From positions 1,325,001-1,389,000 of the forward strand of contig BSBK01002089.1 of NCBI GenBank assembly GCA_027943335.1: DNA of 64,000 bases, read 5' to 3'. The translations under genes were made by a program, and so were the position numbers. Each line of letters starts with the position of its first letter. Position 1 is the first letter of the stretch. A model generated the notes under the pieces. It worked only from the letters and a program-made list of their open reading frames with translations. It did not search any database and was not told the DNA's origin. Shown here piece after piece: positions 61,650 through 64,000 of the stretch. The stretch is from Chamaecyparis obtusa (lineage: Eukaryota; Streptophyta; Pinopsida; Cupressales; Cupressaceae).

Positions 61650-63846
61650 GTGTTGCACAAAGTTTCCTATTTTGCAAATTTGGCCAAGTTTCCAAGGTCT
61701 CTATTTTATTCTGCATTGCTACAACTGGTTCGTGGGGCCCAGTTGATGTTTTCAACAAGATGCTAGCGCTTGTCACATGATCACATAGGTCTTTTGCCCC
61801 TTATACGATCATGCAACTGACCGTGATCCTATTAAAGAAATGCTAATGGATTATCGCATAATCGCATAGCCCTTTTTTGGGCTATGCGAACATGTGACTA
61901 AGCTGTTAGCCACAACATTAAGAGGGCTTGCTATCTGGCGGTCATTCCTCTCTTCATGATGTGCCTGCGTTTCATTGGTCGGCTGGTGGGTCTGATGCAT
62001 TAGGGAATCTACAGGGGTGCAATGTGCAGCAAAGATCTACGGTGGTCACATGTTCACATGGGATCTTTTGACCCCATGTGATCATACGAAAACCATCCAA
62101 TTGGAATCATAGTGGGTCTGTTCTCTAACGGTGGGCATTCCTCATTTGCTGGGCTGGTGGTGATGTGTCAGGTAGTTAGCATCTAAGGGGCTTGTCGCAT
62201 GATCGTATGCAACTTCCTAGCCACATGCGATCATGTGACAAATGGTCAATGGTTAGAAAAGTCTTCAAGCCTGCATGGTGGGACCTTGGGTGGTGGCATG
62301 TCTGCTTCCTAGTGGTTGGCTGGGTGATGATAGGACTTTGGCATGGGTCCTTAGGCGGTGATGTATCTATTTGCTAGGCAGTCAATGAAGGTTGGAGTGG
62401 GCCTGATAACATGTGGCCCCATAGATTCAAAATCTATGGTGGTCACATGTTCACATGGGATCTTTCGATCCCATGTGATCATGTGACCACCATTGGATCC
62501 TTCTGGTGTTTCAGGCGTTCTGTCATGGGTCCTGTTGACATGCGAGTTTTCGGTTGGTCCACATGGTGCAGGTGGGATATTTCATGGGCCCGGGTGTTTC
62601 TGTGGTAGGCGGAGGCAGATTAAAACGCCTTTCATATCATCGCATGAAGCCTTTTGGGCTCATGCGATTATGTGACCAATGTTCAAATTCAAGCAGTGTG
62701 ACTCTCGTTTGCGGGTTTTCTTCTGCATTGATGTTTGCAAGTGTGGGTTGCTCAAGATTTATGATTTTGGAGGTAGTGATAGTTGGAAAAATGTGTAGAG
62801 ACCTTTTAGGCTATCATTTTAGGGCCTTTCAAGGGTATGAGATTGAATTCTGAGAATTCATGGCTCGGTGGACTTACAGGGAGGTAGATGGATCATGGTG
62901 GTCTAATTTTTTATGGACTCATTGCAGAGATGGATATGCGGATCATATCAAATTAGATTGGCATGGATATTTATAGAGTACATTTATGACTAGATATGAT
63001 GGTTTTAGGGTTGATTATTTTATGTAGATATTTGTAACCCTAATTCAGATATTTTGATTCCTGCCTACGTGCAGAGTTGTACATAGTTTTTTTTGGAGCT
63101 TGTAGAGCTCAAGGGTTGACATTTTGTAAAAAGAAAGTTTCCTTCTTAGAAAGCTATCTGAGACACTTTCCTGTCCTCTGGTTTTCTACTCTTTCTAATC
63201 TCCCATTGATAATTCAGATAATGCAAAGTATTTTGTGACATTCTTGTTGTCCTTAGGCTTTTCTTGTGTGGATTGTCTCTTATTGGATTTAAGTATATGC
63301 ATGATTTCTGTGATATCTTAGGTTTTCTGATACCTCTTGATTTCTACAATTTTGTGTGTTTCCTATGTTTGATCTGATTTAGATGTTTTGTAGGTATGCT
63401 ATAACCCCTAGCAGTCTTGTCTCAATCCTACACCGAGCTACAAAATTGAATGTCTGTTTGCAGGTGATAAGTGGTATCTTCTGCACAGGCCCTCTTATGA
63501 AATACTTATGCAAGCCTATTCAGTAAGTTGTGATCTCCTAGAGCTATTTCCTTCACTGGTTTCATCCCTTTAAACTGAGATCCAAACCCTAATTTTGGTG
63601 CATCACCTAGTAGGTATTTTTCTTTCAGCATTTCCCTTTCATGCACTCCTTCTATCCCTTTCCCTCAAAAGTTTACTTTTCATGTTAAGAAGCAAATCAG
63701 GGTGATTATCCAAGAGGAACCAGCCTAGAACCTAGAGGTTTTATCTCAGTTAGCATAGGTCCCACAACCTAGAAATGATTCCCAAGTTATACTAAGTTAT
63801 CAAGACTAAGAGAGCTTGAGAAAATGTGCAAACTCAGTGTATAACA
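61650..63846 (+). repeat. Putative 5' LTR of a third Gypsy-type element
   Basis: The right boundary is supported by TATAACA at 63840-63846 followed by TTTT and TGGCACGCCCAGTGGG, the same layout as the LTR/primer-site junctions of G1 and G2. The left boundary is a guess from the change of composition and a TGTTGCAC start near 61650. Without the partner LTR it cannot be proven. Short GC-richer frames around 62190-62850 show no family likeness. The hairpin series at 61770-62668 lies in the proximal half. Confidence 0.45.
61770..62668. repeat. Series of related hairpins
   Basis: Six inverted repeats built on a common half-site like GTCRCATGATCRCATG: about 61770-61818; 61862-61872 with 61879-61889 (11 bp perfect arms, T6 loop); 62041-62095; 62192-62209 with 62224-62241 (16 of 18); 62436-62462 with 62467-62493 (26 of 27, loop TTTC); and 62639-62651 with 62657-62668. 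Several arm mismatches are CpG transitions, as if decayed from better palindromes. Spacing is irregular (80-250 bp). Confidence 0.8.
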
Positions 63847-63850
63847 TTTT

Positions 63851-63869
63851 TGGCACGCCCAGTGGGACC
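63851..63869 (+). other. Primer-binding-like site of the third element
   Basis: TGGCACGCCCAGTGGGACC follows the inferred LTR end after TTTT. It resembles the TGGCACCCACCGTGGGG of G2. The internal region continues past the window edge; no gag is reached by 64000. Confidence 0.55.
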
Positions 63870-64000
63870 ATCAAACAAGTTTAGTTGTTGAAGTTATGTC
63901 ATCTTTGATATGCAGGTTGCATAATACAGACCTTTAGAAGTTGCTTTACCAAGTGTATCTGGTGACTCCACTAGTTTCAAAGATTCAGGCTAGTCTTGTT

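Noticed and set aside
62192..62853. Four overlapping plus-strand frames rich in Trp, Gly and His
   Set aside because: They run across the hairpin series and are best explained by its GC-richer repeats.

Overview
This is nuclear DNA from a land plant with a large, repeat-rich genome (inference). The evidence is the company of elements: L1-type LINEs with a C-terminal RNase H, Ty3/Gypsy elements of the Tat type (CCHC gag of the CxFHxxxGH type, a second RNase H, very long leader and 3' region), a Ty1/Copia remnant, CpG-decayed motifs and high A+T. I cannot name the species. No intact gene is visible; almost everything is transposon sequence in nested layers.

Backbone. A large inverted duplication organises the window. 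The left arm is split into 1-2127 and 31186-34821, and its reverse complement is the continuous right arm, about 55337-59900. The arms carry the same copia 3' half, the same unknown ORF remnant and the same A+T-rich host DNA. The left arm continues beyond base 1.

Layers. (1) A nearly complete L1-type LINE, minus strand, lies in the left arm (2128-31185, about 9.76 kb once its own insertion is removed), flanked by a 14-17 bp target duplication; the right arm is the empty site. (2) Tat-type Gypsy element G1 (4194-23490, LTRs 1182 bp, TSD CATAT) sits in the 3' region of that LINE. (3) A 957 bp TIR element (14009-14965) sits inside G1's second RNase H. (4) Between the arms, a second Gypsy of the same family, G2 (39776-55012, LTRs 1203 bp, TSD ATACT), splits a copia element (gag-PR-INT 37412-39775, RT-RNase H 55013-56408, 3' LTR 56415-57064). 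(5) A 5'-truncated LINE tail lies at 34822-35700.

G1 and G2. Both read LTR - primer-binding-like site - 2.9 kb leader - gag - protease - RT - RNase H - second RNase H - integrase - array of small hairpins - long 3' region - polypurine tract - LTR. G1 also carries a degraded antisense gene of about 615 codons for a plant mobile domain protein, which G2 lacks cleanly. All coding regions are broken by stops or frameshifts, and one TGA just before the YVDD box is shared by both.

Right end. After the palindrome come three 135 bp repeats, each with a TATA-like box, then a possible small gene with two terminal exons (60914-61181), then what looks like the LTR of another Gypsy-type element (ending 63846, followed by a primer-binding-like site). 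That LTR holds a series of hairpins built from one decayed palindromic half-site.

Main observations: the covarying GNRA-loop hairpin array after integrase, the antisense plant-mobile-domain gene, a decayed TCGTACGA palindrome array shared by the sense leader and the antisense gene's upstream region, the LTR hairpin series, and the stop codon shared by two family members.
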